Assembly (NCBI GenBank): GCA_014695345.1
Contig: JACJOC010000100.1
Span: 1-36,826 of the forward strand
DNA from: Cyanobacteria bacterium FACHB-471
GTDB lineage: Bacteria > Cyanobacteriota > Cyanobacteriia > Elainellales > Elainellaceae
Length of the DNA: 36,826 bases
Direction: 5' to 3'
Shown here in pieces: positions 16,526-25,297 of this stretch. A program made the translations under genes and the position numbers. Numbering within the stretch: the stretch's first letter is position 1; every line of letters begins with the position of its first letter. The notes beneath the pieces are model-generated. The model saw only the letters and a list, made by a program, of their open reading frames with translations, searched no databases and had not been told where the DNA came from.

Positions 16526-16702
16526 GTGTTTCGCCTCTTTTGTGTAGCGGTGGGTGGAGGCGCGTTCCTTCAGGAGTAAACCCTTACTTCCGTCTTCAAA
16601 CTCGAATGAAGTGATTTGAAGATGAACGATTTCTATACCTATTAATGTATCGGAGCTGTCCATCTTATTCATCCTCCAACCGGGTGATCTACTGGAGTTC
16701 GC

Positions 16703-17407
16703 TTATGCAGAAGTGGAAGCTACTGGCTGAGAAGACTGCTGCAAAAGGGTAACTATCGCTTCAGCGACTCCTGCTGCTGAAGCTGGATTTTGCCCTGTTA
16801 CGAGGCGACCACTGACTACCGTTTTTGCTTGGAAATTTGGTGCTTTCTCAACTGTTGCACCCCGCTCGGTTAGCTTTTCTTCTAATAGAAATGGCACCAC
16901 TTCAGTTAAACCAACGGCTTCTTCTTCTTCATTGGTGAAGCCTGATACAACTTTTCCATTCACTAAATAGCTGCCGTCTGAGAGTTGAATATTGACCAGT
17001 CCGGCGGGACCGTGGCAAACCGCACCCACTACACCACCCTGCTCATAGATGCTTGTCGCAATTTGAGCGAGTTTGGCATCTTCAGGGAAATCCCACATGG
17101 TTCCGTGGCCACCTGCGTAGAAGATAGCAGCATACTCTGATGGATTCACCTGAGTGGGATTCAGAGTGTTCTCCACTTGCGCCATTTTTTCAGGACTGTC
17201 GAGAAATGCAGCGTTGAGTGGGTCATTGAGATCAATGCCAGTCATTGGGGCTTTTCCACCTTTGGGGCTGACATACTCAACCGTCAAACCTTCCCGATCG
17301 AATACATCTACGGGATGGCTAACCTCTGGTAAATAAAACCCAGTTTCTTGACCTGTGTTACCGAGGGTGTCGTGGCTAGTCAGAACAATTAGAACTTTCT
17401 GAGACAT
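16703..17407 (-). CDS. DJ-1/PfpI family protein (Hsp31-like)
   Basis: 234 residues from ATG 17407, with GGAG 9 nt upstream; a longer frame to 17476 has no support. It has the type 1 glutamine amidotransferase-like fold. The nucleophile elbow is GAVCHGPAGL, with C followed by the partner H, and YAGGHGTMWDFPED supplies the acidic residue region. The family includes glyoxalase III, chaperone and protease-like enzymes that handle carbonyl damage; which one applies is open. It is divergent from a LysR regulator that probably controls it. Confidence 0.88.
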   Translation of the reverse strand: MSQKVLIVLTSHDTLGNTGQETGFYLPEVSHPVDVFDREGLTVEYVSPKGGKAPMTGIDLNDPLNAAFLDSPEKMAQVENTLNPTQVNPSEYAAIFYAGGHGTMWDFPEDAKLAQIATSIYEQGGVVGAVCHGPAGLVNIQLSDGSYLVNGKVVSGFTNEEEEAVGLTEVVPFLLEEKLTERGATVEKAPNFQAKTVVSGRLVTGQNPASAAGVAEAIVTLLQQSSQPVASTSA

Positions 17408-17502
17408 GGTGTGGACTCCAATGAAATAGGGATGGTCAGCAACTCTTTGAATGTTTCTTTGCCTGACAATTTCCATCCTAAAAGCAACCTATCTAAAATA
17501 CA

Positions 17503-17535
17503 AATAATGATTATTGGGCATATCTATAATTAGAT
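17503..17535. promoter_or_regulatory. Candidate LysR operator between PfpI and LysR genes
   Basis: Two dyads lie side by side: AATAATGATTATT (17503-17515, perfect 6-1-6) and ATCTATAATTAGAT (17522-17535, perfect 5-bp arms around 4 bases). The second ends 2 nt before the LysR ATG. LysR proteins usually bind T-N11-A dyads in such divergent gaps, so autoregulation is plausible. Confidence 0.45.
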
Positions 17536-17537
17536 TT

Positions 17538-18425
17538 ATGGTTAACCTGGAGTGGTATCGCAGCTTTGTAGCAGTGTATCGGGTAGGAACGGTATCGGGT
17601 GCAGCTGAAGTTTTACACCTGACGCAGCCAGCAGTGAGTCAACATGTGGCAGCCCTGGAGTCAACTTTAGGTACACCGTTATTTCAACGAATGCCGCGAC
17701 GTATGTTGCCGACTGAGTCAGGAAAGCGACTGTATACTCGTGTCGTTACCGCGATCGAAACGTTAGAAGCAATTCCAACCAAGACAGCTTCGGCCGATGC
17801 GCCGCTGTTGATTCGCCTAGGAACGCCGATGGAGTTTTTTAGTGAGTATGTGTTGTCTCGTTTGCCAAAACAGAATGAGACTCTATTTGCTATTCAATTT
17901 GGATTGGTGCAAGACCTAATTGAGCAACTGTTGGCGAATCAAATTGACTGTGCGATCGCCACTCAAAAAGCTCCAAAACCAGAATTGGAATATCAGCTTT
18001 TGTTTGAAGAGAACTTTTGGTTAGTCGGACCACCGGGTATGACGATTCCGCTGTCTCAGGATGTGATACAGGCAGATTTAATGGCTCTGGAACAATGGCT
18101 CAGGACGCAATTCTGGATTGCATACAGTGAAGAGCTGCCCATTATTCGGCGGTTTTGGCGGGTCATTTTTGGTCGGCGGCTGGATGTGAACCCGCAGTTA
18201 GTGATTCCTGATTTACGCAGCATTCGAGGGGCGATCGCTCAGGGACTTGGCTGCAGCGTGTTACCTGATTATTTATGTGCAGATTGGATTGATAACCAGC
18301 ATTTAACCCTGATCCTCAAACCCGTCAAAGCAGTGACAAACTCAATCTGGCTAGCCTATCGCAAGTCAGAGCGACAATCACAACAGGTGACGTTACTTCT
18401 AGATTTGATGGGAGTGCAGCGTTGA
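17538..18425 (+). CDS. LysR family transcriptional regulator
   Basis: 295 residues from ATG 17538; a TTG at 17514 is less likely. The N-terminal winged helix (residues 1-60) reads WYRSFVAVYRVGTVSGAAEV, with the recognition helix in LTQPAVSQHVAALESTLGTPLFQR. The rest is a periplasmic-binding-like effector domain (about 85-290). The effector is unknown. It is transcribed away from the PfpI-family gene, its likely target. Confidence 0.9.
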   Translation: MVNLEWYRSFVAVYRVGTVSGAAEVLHLTQPAVSQHVAALESTLGTPLFQRMPRRMLPTESGKRLYTRVVTAIETLEAIPTKTASADAPLLIRLGTPMEFFSEYVLSRLPKQNETLFAIQFGLVQDLIEQLLANQIDCAIATQKAPKPELEYQLLFEENFWLVGPPGMTIPLSQDVIQADLMALEQWLRTQFWIAYSEELPIIRRFWRVIFGRRLDVNPQLVIPDLRSIRGAIAQGLGCSVLPDYLCADWIDNQHLTLILKPVKAVTNSIWLAYRKSERQSQQVTLLLDLMGVQR

Positions 18426-18452
18426 AGTGGAGTGCTATTCCCTTCAAGAAAG

Positions 18453-19304
18453 TTATTTTCTGCCAATTGAAGCGCGTGCTTTTCGGCTCACAGGTACACA
18501 CATTGGTGTCCCGGTCATAGGATCAGGCACAATTTGACTCTCTATGCCAAAAACCTCTGCGACCATTGTTTCGGTCATCACTAGATTGGGAGTTCCTTGG
18601 GCGTAAAGGTGTCCCTGTCGCATCACGATCAGCTCATCCGCATAACGGCAGGCTTGATTTAAGTCATGCAATACCATGACGATGGTGCGTCCCTGTGTCT
18701 GGTTCAAGTCATACAACAAATCCAACACCTCGATTTGATGCGCTAGATCCAGAAATGTTGTGGGTTCATCTAATAACAAGATTTCTGTGTTTTGGGCTAA
18801 CGCCATTGCAATCCAGGCACGTTGCCGCTGCCCACCCGAAAGGCTATCCAAAGGGCGATCGCCCAGTTCTGCAATTCCCGTAATTGCCAATGCCTGTTCT
18901 GTGAACTGCTCATCCTCCCGTGACCACTGCTGCAACCAACTCTGATGAGGATAGCGTCCCTGTGCCACCAGTTCTCGCACCGTCAGCCCTTCGGGAGCGA
19001 CTGGACTTTGAGGCAGCATTCCTAATCGTTTTGCAATTTCTTTGGTGGAATATTTAGCGACCCCTTGCGGGCATCTCTTCGAGATCGCGACTCCATCTAG
19101 ATACACCGTTCCACTCTGAGGCTTAAGCAATCGGGCTAAACCCTTGAGTAAAGTTGATTTACCACAACCATTGGGACCAACCAGAGCCGTGATTTTACCT
19201 GCGGAAATTGCCAGGTTTAAATGATTGACAATTAGGGTTTTGTCGTAAGCCAACGACAGTTTACGGGCTGATAGGGCAGGTTCAAGAGATAGATTGGAGT
19301 TCAT
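18453..19304 (-). CDS. Iron-siderophore-type ABC transporter ATP-binding protein (FecE/FepC-like)
   Basis: 283 residues from ATG 19304; the frame extends to 19394 but would overlap the permease gene. It has Walker [10 protein letters not shown], the Q-loop near LGMLPQSP, signature [10 protein letters not shown], Walker [14 protein letters not shown] and the H-loop VLHDLNQA. Wording such as [12 protein letters not shown] and [12 protein letters not shown] is typical of the ferric-siderophore/cobalamin importer group. It energises import with the FecCD permease encoded immediately upstream, whose stop lies 43 nt before this start. Confidence 0.92.
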   Translation of the reverse strand: MNSNLSLEPALSARKLSLAYDKTLIVNHLNLAISAGKITALVGPNGCGKSTLLKGLARLLKPQSGTVYLDGVAISKRCPQGVAKYSTKEIAKRLGMLPQSPVAPEGLTVRELVAQGRYPHQSWLQQWSREDEQFTEQALAITGIAELGDRPLDSLSGGQRQRAWIAMALAQNTEILLLDEPTTFLDLAHQIEVLDLLYDLNQTQGRTIVMVLHDLNQACRYADELIVMRQGHLYAQGTPNLVMTETMVAEVFGIESQIVPDPMTGTPMCVPVSRKARASIGRK

Positions 19305-19347
19305 GCGTTGCAGTTTTAAGGGTGAGAGAAATACTGAATTTATGGCA

Positions 19348-20394
19348 CTATTGATTGCGATCGCGATAGAGCAAATACAAAAAGTAGGGCGCACCTACGG
19401 CAGCCGTAATCACACCACAGGGGATCTCAATTGGGGCAAACAGCGATCGCCCCAGCAAATCTGCCAGTGCCACAATCAAACCACCCACTAAAGCCGCCGT
19501 TGGCAGCAGTCCTTCATGAGATGTACCAACTAGCTGACGGGCTAGATGGGGGGATATAAGTCCGACAAAGCCGATGGTGCCTGCTGTCGCAACACTGGCT
19601 CCGGCTAAAGCAACACTAGCGATTAATAAAAAAACGCGCTGCCATTCCACACGACTGCCTAAGCCTCGGGCCACATCATCTCCTAAATTCAGTGTGTTTA
19701 ACTCACGGGCACTTAGAAATGACAGAGGAACAAATATGAGTAACCAAGGCAGAAATGCCTGAATGTGTTCCCAGGTGCGGCCATACACACTTCCGGCTAA
19801 CCACACTAACGCTTGACTGACATCATAAATATTGCCAAAGGTAATCATCAAACTGGTAAGCGCAGAAGCGATCGCCCCGATTCCGACACCAACTAAAATC
19901 AATCGAATTGGTGAACTTCCACCATTCCAGGACAGCCAATACACCAGTAAGGCAGCGATTAATGCTCCTGTAAAGGCAGCAATTGGTAAGAAGAGGGTTG
20001 GAATTGATGGAAATAGCACAATCAGGGAAACGGCTGCTAGCCCTGCCCCAGCTTCCACGCCCACAATCTCAGGAGCCGCTAAGGGATTGCGCGTCAGTCC
20101 TTGCAGGATAGTTCCAGCGATCGCCAGTCCCATTCCGACCAAAAATGCAGCCACGATTCGCGGTAATCGGAGCGTGTTGATCACAAAACCATAGTCAGAA
20201 TTATCTGTCTGCCATCCCAATATGGTTCTGATCACATCAATTGGCGAAATAGGATACTCTCCATAGCCGACGCTAACGACCAGCACAGCCAAAGCTGCGA
20301 TCGCCAGAGCCACCAAGAGCCAGGGCACCCGCCGATCGAGCTGAAAAGAGAGAGGAAAGTGGTAGAGACGAATAGTCAACCAGTTTCTAGTCAC
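19348..20394 (-). CDS. FecCD family iron-siderophore ABC permease (second subunit)
   Basis: A 348-residue protein with about 9-10 membrane helices and the FecCD signatures: [58 protein letters not shown] (coupling region), and [19 protein letters not shown]. An N-terminal cytoplasmic stretch of about 25 residues precedes the first helix. It forms the channel for a ferric-siderophore importer, with the ATPase gene next on the same strand. A Fur-box-like dyad lies 50 nt upstream. Its usual partner permease is 2.4 kb away. Confidence 0.92.
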   Translation of the reverse strand: MTRNWLTIRLYHFPLSFQLDRRVPWLLVALAIAALAVLVVSVGYGEYPISPIDVIRTILGWQTDNSDYGFVINTLRLPRIVAAFLVGMGLAIAGTILQGLTRNPLAAPEIVGVEAGAGLAAVSLIVLFPSIPTLFLPIAAFTGALIAALLVYWLSWNGGSSPIRLILVGVGIGAIASALTSLMITFGNIYDVSQALVWLAGSVYGRTWEHIQAFLPWLLIFVPLSFLSARELNTLNLGDDVARGLGSRVEWQRVFLLIASVALAGASVATAGTIGFVGLISPHLARQLVGTSHEGLLPTAALVGGLIVALADLLGRSLFAPIEIPCGVITAAVGAPYFLYLLYRDRNQ

Positions 20395-20444
20395 AAATCA
20401 ATGTTTAGAAAGGCTTTCCTATCGTACTACTGCATGGAAGCTGT

Positions 20445-20465
20445 TGCAAATGATTCTCAGATGCA
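20445..20465. promoter_or_regulatory. Fur-box-like dyad upstream of the permease operon
   Basis: A dyad TGCAnnTGA-TTC-TCAnnTGCA is centred 60 nt upstream of the fecCD start. It contains AATGATTCTCA, one half of a classical Fur site. A second partial match, AATCATTCTCAATT, lies at 20674-20687. Iron control of this operon would fit its function. Confidence 0.45.
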
Positions 20466-20618
20466 TTGCTTTTCAACCAAGTTGAATGTTTTAGTCAGTT
20501 TTAACTGTCTTTAGCGATTAGCCCGGAATTGATTCCAGGGCGGGTGATCGGGTAATAGATGAGACTGATGTAAGATTTTAGTCTTTGGCGCTGCAGATTT
20601 GACGAACGATTTTCGTGA

Positions 20619-20639
20619 GGGCACGGCAATGCCGTGCCC
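20619..20639. repeat. Palindromic dispersed repeat (GGGCACGGC family)
   Basis: Perfect 9-bp arms GGGCACGGC/GCCGTGCCC enclose AAT and are followed by CCTAC. It resembles the element at 34466-34490 in centre and layout, and is a common cyanobacterial palindrome. Confidence 0.7.
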
Positions 20640-20837
20640 CTACAGGAGGCGACCCGGATGTTAGAAATTTCCCAATCATTCTCAATTTGTGCAATGCTCG
20701 GTCTTTAGTTATCTGCACAAGTATCGGGCAGAGCGATTTCTGGATCTATTAAGAATGAGTTTCAATTAAGTTCAACTAGAAACTTATGTGAGCGATCGCT
20801 ATCGTCGTTAATTTCTGAAGTAATCAAGAATAACGAT

Positions 20838-20955
20838 TAGTCTGGTCAATGCGTCGATTAAAACCATCGGCAAGAGCATGGGGTTAGATGAAGCGAGGGA
20901 ATATCTGGTGCAACAGTTTCGCAAGCAGCGCAAAACACCGCCTGCTCAAAGCTAG
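20838..20955 (+). pseudogene. C-terminal gene remnant, unrecognised
   Basis: An open stretch of about 39 codons ends at a TAG (20953-20955) and reads SLVNASIKTIGKSMGLDEAR... to TPPAQS. It has no start codon with a ribosome binding site, a stop lies just upstream in frame, and a strong terminator follows 27 nt later. This looks like the surviving tail of a deleted gene. I do not recognise the family. Confidence 0.35.
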
Positions 20956-20981
20956 CGACCGCCGCTCAACATAATGCACAG

Positions 20982-21024
20982 ATACAAAAGGAGCATTATT
21001 AGCTGGTGCTCCTTTTGTATTTCC
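20982..21024 (+). terminator. Strong terminator after gene remnant
   Basis: A perfect 14-bp stem ATACAAAAGGAGCA (20982-20995) / TGCTCCTTTTGTAT (21007-21020) with an 11-base loop, then TTCC. Stability is high. No intact gene precedes it, only the remnant. Confidence 0.75.
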
Positions 21025-21026
21025 TC

Positions 21027-21138
21027 TCGTTCCTAGCTTTTAGCCAGGAATGCAGCCTAGAGGCTCTGCCTCCATTTGTAGCTAGAGGAGGCAGAGCCTC
21101 TGAAGCAGCATTTCTAGGCAAAGCCTGGAAACGAGACA
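21027..21138. repeat. Long imperfect palindrome, AGAGGCTCTGCCTCC core
   Basis: The inner arms AGAGGCTCTGCCTCC (21059-21073) and GGAGGCAGAGCCTCT (21087-21101) are perfect. Outer arms (CTCGTTCCTAGCTTTTAGCC versus GGCAAAGCCTGGAAACGAG) pair with mismatches. The whole is about 110 bp and foldable, as in the MITE-like GTTCCCAGGC repeats of cyanobacteria. Confidence 0.75.
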
Positions 21139-21223
21139 CTCATAGGATTTTTACTGCGATCGCCCCATCCGCTTACAGCTCATACAGAACCCGCTTTATA
21201 AAGAGACACTATCTTGGTGTGCG

Positions 21224-21288
21224 GGCGAAGCATTCGGGCACAAACTCTGCAACTTGATCACAACCTATCTGCCGAACGCTTCGCCCCT
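21224..21288. repeat. Inverted repeat GGGCGAAGCATTCGGGCA
   Basis: The left arm GGGCGAAGCATTCGGGCA (21224-21241) is inverted as TGCCGAACGCTTCGCCC (21271-21287) with a one-base difference in length, around about 30 bp. It is a further dispersed palindromic element in the gene-poor gap between the two siderophore permeases. Confidence 0.65.
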
Positions 21289-21368
21289 ATCGATACTGCT
21301 ACTCCATAAACGGGTTTGGTATTACTTTGCAGAGGCTATTGATTAGATCTAAGGTCTTTCAGATCTTC

Positions 21369-21515
21369 CTACAGTAAAGTGACTTGAATACTAGACTGCA
21401 CCCGCCAAAGTCTTGCATAGAGTTCCTCATGCGTCCCCTGCTCAACAATATGCCCCTGCTTCATCACATAAATGCAGTTAGCCTGACGAACCGTAGAGGT
21501 CCGATGGGCAATCGC
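21369..21515 (-). pseudogene. Remnant: C-terminus of an ABC exporter ATPase
   Basis: About 48 codons read [20 protein letters not shown], then [20 protein letters not shown], to a TAG at 21369. This contains the H-loop (IAHR.ST), the [16 protein letters not shown] strand pair and the C-terminal tail of a type 1 exporter ABC protein. All upstream parts (Walker A, signature, Walker B, membrane domain) are missing. It is evidence of a deleted exporter gene in this gap, possibly of a siderophore exporter or synthetase-linked transporter. It differs clearly from the intact exporter at 26972-29926, so it is not a recent copy of it. Confidence 0.8.
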
Positions 21516-21630
21516 ACTCCAGATTTAAGCCTGGTAAGGTTTGCCATAGTGCAATAAACACAAAAGCGGATAGTCATGTGTTGAGAGAACTATTATAAAG
21601 AGCAGCTACAAGAAATAAGGCTAAACAGTA

Positions 21631-22059
21631 ATGGGGAGTGAAACGGCGTGGTGGGTTTTTGCTTTACTTTCCGCCTTTTTTGCAGCACTAACTACAATTT
21701 TCGCCAAAATTGGAGTTGAAAACATTAACTCCAACTTAGCAACTGCAATCCGCACAGTTGTGATTTTGGCGATCGCTTGGGGAATTGTCTGGGCAAATGG
21801 TCAGTTCCAAGGGTTGTTCAGCATCTCATCCAAAACTTTGCTGTTTCTGGTGTTATCTGGAGCAGCAACCGGGTTATCGTGGCTCTGCTACTTCAGAGCG
21901 CTGCAACTTGGAAATGCTTCCTTAGTCGCGCCAGTGGATAAGTCTGGATTAATTTTGGTGCTATTGCTGTCTGTTCTATTTTTGGGTGAGCCAGTGACAC
22001 TGAAGATCATTGTCGGAACCCTGTTGGTACTGGTAGGAACATTAGTGCTGATTGTGTAA
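21631..22059 (+). CDS. Single-EamA-domain DMT transporter
   Basis: A 142-residue membrane protein with about five hydrophobic helices and one EamA domain: AKIGVENINSNLATAIRT, WLCYFRALQLGNASLVAPVDKSG and LFLGEPVTL. Half-size proteins of this sort usually dimerise. The substrate is unknown. The last codons including the stop are tandemly duplicated just downstream (22062-22077). Confidence 0.88.
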   Translation: MGSETAWWVFALLSAFFAALTTIFAKIGVENINSNLATAIRTVVILAIAWGIVWANGQFQGLFSISSKTLLFLVLSGAATGLSWLCYFRALQLGNASLVAPVDKSGLILVLLLSVLFLGEPVTLKIIVGTLLVLVGTLVLIV

Positions 22060-22077
22060 TGAGTGCTGATTGTGTAA
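22044..22077. repeat. 18-bp tandem duplication at the end of the EamA gene
   Basis: AGTGCTGATTGTGTAA occurs at 22044-22059, the final codons and stop of the EamA gene, and again at 22062-22077. The second copy is outside the reading frame's end, so the protein is unaffected. Confidence 0.85.
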
Positions 22078-22183
22078 CGGGTCAGCGCTATATCTCATCC
22101 ACTGGCTGGAACTTTTACAATACTGGCTGACTGCAATACCTCTGGAAATTGCGGCATTGCTGATTTGATATATAAATTGCGGA

Positions 22184-22205
22184 GGGGCATTTCGCGAAAC
22201 GCCCC
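22184..22205. repeat. Palindrome GGGGC-TTTCGCGAAA-GCCCC
   Basis: GGGGCATTTCG is inverted as CGAAACGCCCC with one mismatch. It lies in the 318-bp gap between the two DMT-type genes, where I see no other gene. Confidence 0.65.
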
Positions 22206-22377
22206 CACAAATGGAATCGATACCCGTGAATCATACCTGGATTCAGCAACGCCGAAATTGCTTCCAGGAAATATCTCTTATGGTGCTATTGAGATAGGAC
22301 TTGCCATTCCTAGCAGGTTGCTAAGTATCAGGGGGAAATGCGAATCTCTAGAATGCTGTTCTTATCAGAATCTCTCT

Positions 22378-22722
22378 ATGCTTAAGCCTGTGATTTTTTT
22401 GCTCATCTCCAATGTTTTTATGACATTTGCCTGGTACGGTCACTTAAAGGAGCTGAAAGCGGCTCCCTTATGGATTGCGATCGCTTCAAGCTGGGCGATC
22501 GCCTTTTTTGAATACTGCTTTCAGGTACCTGCTAACCGTGCAGGCATTCAATACTTCAGCCTGCCTCAGCTTAAAGTATTGCAGGAAGTGATTACGATGC
22601 TTGTGTTTGCCGGGTTTAGCGTGAGTTATATGAAAGTACCCGTAACCCGCAACTATTTTTTGGCAGCAATGCTGCTTGCAGGTGCCGCCTATTTGATTTT
22701 TAGTGAAAAGCCACAGAACTAG
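22378..22722 (+). CDS. DMT family protein, DUF486
   Basis: 114 residues from ATG 22378; the frame opens at 22165 but the extra N-terminus is not family-like. It has four hydrophobic helices and the DUF486 features: FMTFAWYGHLKEL, SSWAIAFFEYCFQVPANR and LKVLQEVITMLVFAGFSVSYM. Members are small membrane proteins of the drug/metabolite transporter superfamily without known substrate. It is convergent with the FecCD gene. Confidence 0.88.
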   Translation: MLKPVIFLLISNVFMTFAWYGHLKELKAAPLWIAIASSWAIAFFEYCFQVPANRAGIQYFSLPQLKVLQEVITMLVFAGFSVSYMKVPVTRNYFLAAMLLAGAAYLIFSEKPQN

Positions 22723-22785
22723 TGAGTTGGGGACAAATCCGCTGCTGAAGTTCTGTGTGTTCGATTTTGAAGAGAGTCATTTGGC

Positions 22786-23850
22786 TTATCGCTTTGCTTG
22801 CGATCGCGCTAAATAGATAAAAAATGGTGCACCGAGGAGAGCCATCATAATTCCTACTGGCAATTCTTGAGGCTTAATGATGAGACGAGCCGCTAGATCT
22901 GCGATTAACAATAAAACAGCGCCCCATACTGCTGCATACGGTAATATCCAACGGTAATCGACACCGACCCAAAAGCGAACGATATGAGGAATCACTAAAC
23001 CTACGAACCCGATTGGCCCTGCTAAAGCAACCGCGCTACCAGCCAGCAAAACAACCGTGATGATGGCGATCGCCGTTACCCATGCTGTGTTAAGCCCTAA
23101 CCCTCTAGCAACATCCTCGCCTAACGTCAGAGTAGTAATTTGTTTACCCAAACTAAAGGCAATGATTAAACCGATTGAAACATAGGGGAGAACTTGCAGC
23201 AGGATATTGAAGTCACGTCCAGCGACCGATCCGGCTAGCCAAAAGCGCACTTCATCCAAAGTGCGTCGATCGAGGATCAGAATTCCAGTCATTAAAGCAG
23301 ATAAAAGATGGTCGAGCACTGCGCCTGCTAGAACAAGTTTGAGGGGAGACAGTCCGCCCCTCCCTGCCGACCCTAAGCTGTAAACTGCGACTGCGGCGAT
23401 CGCTGCTCCCGCAAAAGCAAACCAGGTATAGGTCTGAATGGATGTAGTCCCGATAAGAAAAGTCGCTGCAACAACTGCAAGAGCTGCCCCAGCACTGATT
23501 CCTAAAATTCTTGGTTCTGCTAGTGGGTTTCGCGTCAAACCCTGCATGAGCGCTCCGGCTACTGCCAGTGCTGCGCCAACCAGCAGTGCAATTAGAGCGC
23601 GTGGCAATCTCAGTGTTGTGATAATGAGATGATTGGTTGAACCATCAAATGCAGTCAAGGCTTGCCAAACGGTGCTCAGATTAATATCTGCTGCTCCAAA
23701 CGTGATGCTTAAAAGGAGACAAACAAACAGTAATAGAATACTTACACCCAAACCTACGACTTGTAGAATAGGCGATCGCTTTTTGGAGACAGTTGCTAAA
23801 GGTGCTGAAGCCACGTCAAGTAATAGATAAGAGTGATGAGTTTGGTGCAA
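22786..23850 (-). CDS. FecCD family iron-siderophore ABC permease (first subunit)
   Basis: 354 residues from a TTG at 23850; GTG at 23814 is an alternative, and neither has a clear ribosome binding site. It has the same family landmarks as the other permease: [54 protein letters not shown] and [19 protein letters not shown]. It starts 22 nt after the exbD stop, so it forms an exbB-exbD-fecCD operon. The two permeases of an importer are usually adjacent, and here they are separated by two DMT genes and remnants. Confidence 0.9.
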   Translation of the reverse strand: MHQTHHSYLLLDVASAPLATVSKKRSPILQVVGLGVSILLLFVCLLLSITFGAADINLSTVWQALTAFDGSTNHLIITTLRLPRALIALLVGAALAVAGALMQGLTRNPLAEPRILGISAGAALAVVAATFLIGTTSIQTYTWFAFAGAAIAAVAVYSLGSAGRGGLSPLKLVLAGAVLDHLLSALMTGILILDRRTLDEVRFWLAGSVAGRDFNILLQVLPYVSIGLIIAFSLGKQITTLTLGEDVARGLGLNTAWVTAIAIITVVLLAGSAVALAGPIGFVGLVIPHIVRFWVGVDYRWILPYAAVWGAVLLLIADLAARLIIKPQELPVGIMMALLGAPFFIYLARSQAKR

Positions 23851-23871
23851 CCAGTTCAGTCATGATGTTTA

Positions 23872-24270
23872 TCAAGGACGACGAGTCGAGATCCCTAATT
23901 GCACACCTTCTACCGATCGCAATTGATCCATCACAGCAATCACCTGACCATGCTCAACCTTTGCGTCAGCGTTGATCACGACTAACCGCTCTTGGTTGCC
24001 AACTAGCGTTTCGACTTGCTCTGCTAACTCTTCAACTTGGATAGGTTGGCGATCAAGAAACACATCTCCCTTATCATCAACCGTTACCGTAATCTTGCTC
24101 TCTTGTTGAGATTCGGCTGTTTGCGCTTGCGGCAAATTAACCGGCAGACCTTCAGACTTCGTTAGGAACAACGACGACATGATAAAAAATGTCAGGATGG
24201 CAAAAACCACATCAATCATCGGCACAATGTTGATGATAGGAAGATCATCGGGCTCTTCAGGAATATTCAT
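23872..24270 (-). CDS. exbD: ExbD/TolR biopolymer transport protein
   Basis: 132 residues from ATG 24270; a TTG at 24279 overlapping the exbB stop is the alternative. A single N-terminal membrane helix contains the proton-path aspartate: INIVPMIDVVFAILTFFIMSSLFL (D in MID). A periplasmic domain follows with ITVTVDDKGDVFLD and LVVINADAKVEHGQV. With ExbB it converts the proton gradient into TonB movement at the inner membrane. Neighbouring exbB, fecCD and tonB fit siderophore uptake. Confidence 0.93.
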   Translation of the reverse strand: MNIPEEPDDLPIINIVPMIDVVFAILTFFIMSSLFLTKSEGLPVNLPQAQTAESQQESKITVTVDDKGDVFLDRQPIQVEELAEQVETLVGNQERLVVINADAKVEHGQVIAVMDQLRSVEGVQLGISTRRP

Positions 24271-24275
24271 GGCAA

Positions 24276-24926
24276 TCAATTCATCACTTTCGACACAGCG
24301 CTAAATCCTTCATGGCGGCTTAGATGCAAAACTTCAAGCTGGCTGCCAAACTCTTGAATCGCAGCAACCTGCCGCCGATAGAATCCTCGAAACAAACTGG
24401 CAAAGAACAAGGCAAATAAAGCCACAATTAACCCTGATGCCGTGGACACTAATGCCTCACTAATGCCTCCCGTTACTTGTAGGGCGCTCTCACTACCTCC
24501 ACCCCCGAGATCCAAAGCAGCAAAAGATTGAATTAACCCTAGAACGGTGCCTAACAGCCCTAATAGAGGGGCTGCAGTAATAATCATGTCAAAAATAGAG
24601 TTGAATCGCCGTAGCATCGGCAGTTCAGCTTGCGTTGCCCCTTCTAGGGTGAGACGAAAAGCATGGGGAGGAAAGTGATCGACTTCTAAAGCTTCCAGAA
24701 AAATTCTGGCAATGGGCAAATCGGAATTGTGCTTAAGTTTTAACAGTGCTGCATCAAAATCATGCTGGTAAGTTCGCAGCACGTCCCGCGCTATTCGTCG
24801 TTGGCGACGATTTACTCGAAACCAGAAAACAAGACGTTCTAGGATGAGGGCGACCGCCACAATCGAGAATCCCAGCAAGGGATACATGACGATGCCACCT
24901 GCAATAAACAGTTCAACAATTAGCAT
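24276..24926 (-). CDS. exbB: ExbB/TolQ/MotA proton channel family protein
   Basis: 216 residues from ATG 24926; TTG 24953 is the longer option. Three membrane helices: near the N-terminus (GGIVMYPLLGFSIVAVALIL), and the pair around AAPLLGLLGTVLGLIQSF and EALVSTASGLIVALFALFF, the MotA/TolQ/ExbB signature. It forms the pentameric motor channel around ExbD. Its stop overlaps or abuts the exbD start. It is divergent from the TonB-like gene across a 371-bp regulatory gap. Confidence 0.93.
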   Translation of the reverse strand: MLIVELFIAGGIVMYPLLGFSIVAVALILERLVFWFRVNRRQRRIARDVLRTYQHDFDAALLKLKHNSDLPIARIFLEALEVDHFPPHAFRLTLEGATQAELPMLRRFNSIFDMIITAAPLLGLLGTVLGLIQSFAALDLGGGGSESALQVTGGISEALVSTASGLIVALFALFFASLFRGFYRRQVAAIQEFGSQLEVLHLSRHEGFSAVSKVMN

Positions 24927-25003
24927 TTTGTGTTCACACAGCAATAGAGCCAACTTTGTGAGTTAGCTAATTAACCTAAGAGCAGTTGAAATCGTTATTG
25001 ATA

Positions 25004-25241
25004 ACTCTTCTCAAAAGAAGAGTAAATCCTGCGATACTCAATGTCAAGCACTGGCAATATAGAAATAATTGTTTCGAGATAAACTTCGTTCAATGCCATT
25101 GCTGAATCTGATTGAGAGACCAGGATCTCCCGTTAGAGCGGGGTTTGAAACCTGAAGCGAAAAGTAGGCTAACTCAAATAAACTGATTGACAGCGTTGCA
25201 GTTGAATTTTAGGATGGGCAAATCAGATAGTAATGATTTGC
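25004..25241. promoter_or_regulatory. Divergent exbB/tonB control region with two dyads
   Basis: Two inverted repeats lie here: ACTCTTCT-CAAA-AGAAGAGT (25004-25023), and GCAAATCA (25218-25225) with TGATTTGC (25234-25241). The first could be an operator or a short hairpin; the second is closer to the tonB start. No gene is evident in 24927-25297. Confidence 0.45.
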
Positions 25242-25276
25242 AATAGATTTTGTTTTGCAATCGCTAACTTTGCAAT
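25237..25276 (+). promoter_or_regulatory. Three TTTGCAAT direct repeats before tonB
   Basis: TTTGCAAT occurs at 25237-25244, 25254-25261 and 25269-25276, at 17- and 15-bp spacing, ending 22 nt before the tonB ATG. They may bind a regulator; the regulator is unknown. Confidence 0.45.
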
Positions 25277-25297
25277 CACTATTCGCGGGTAGGATGG

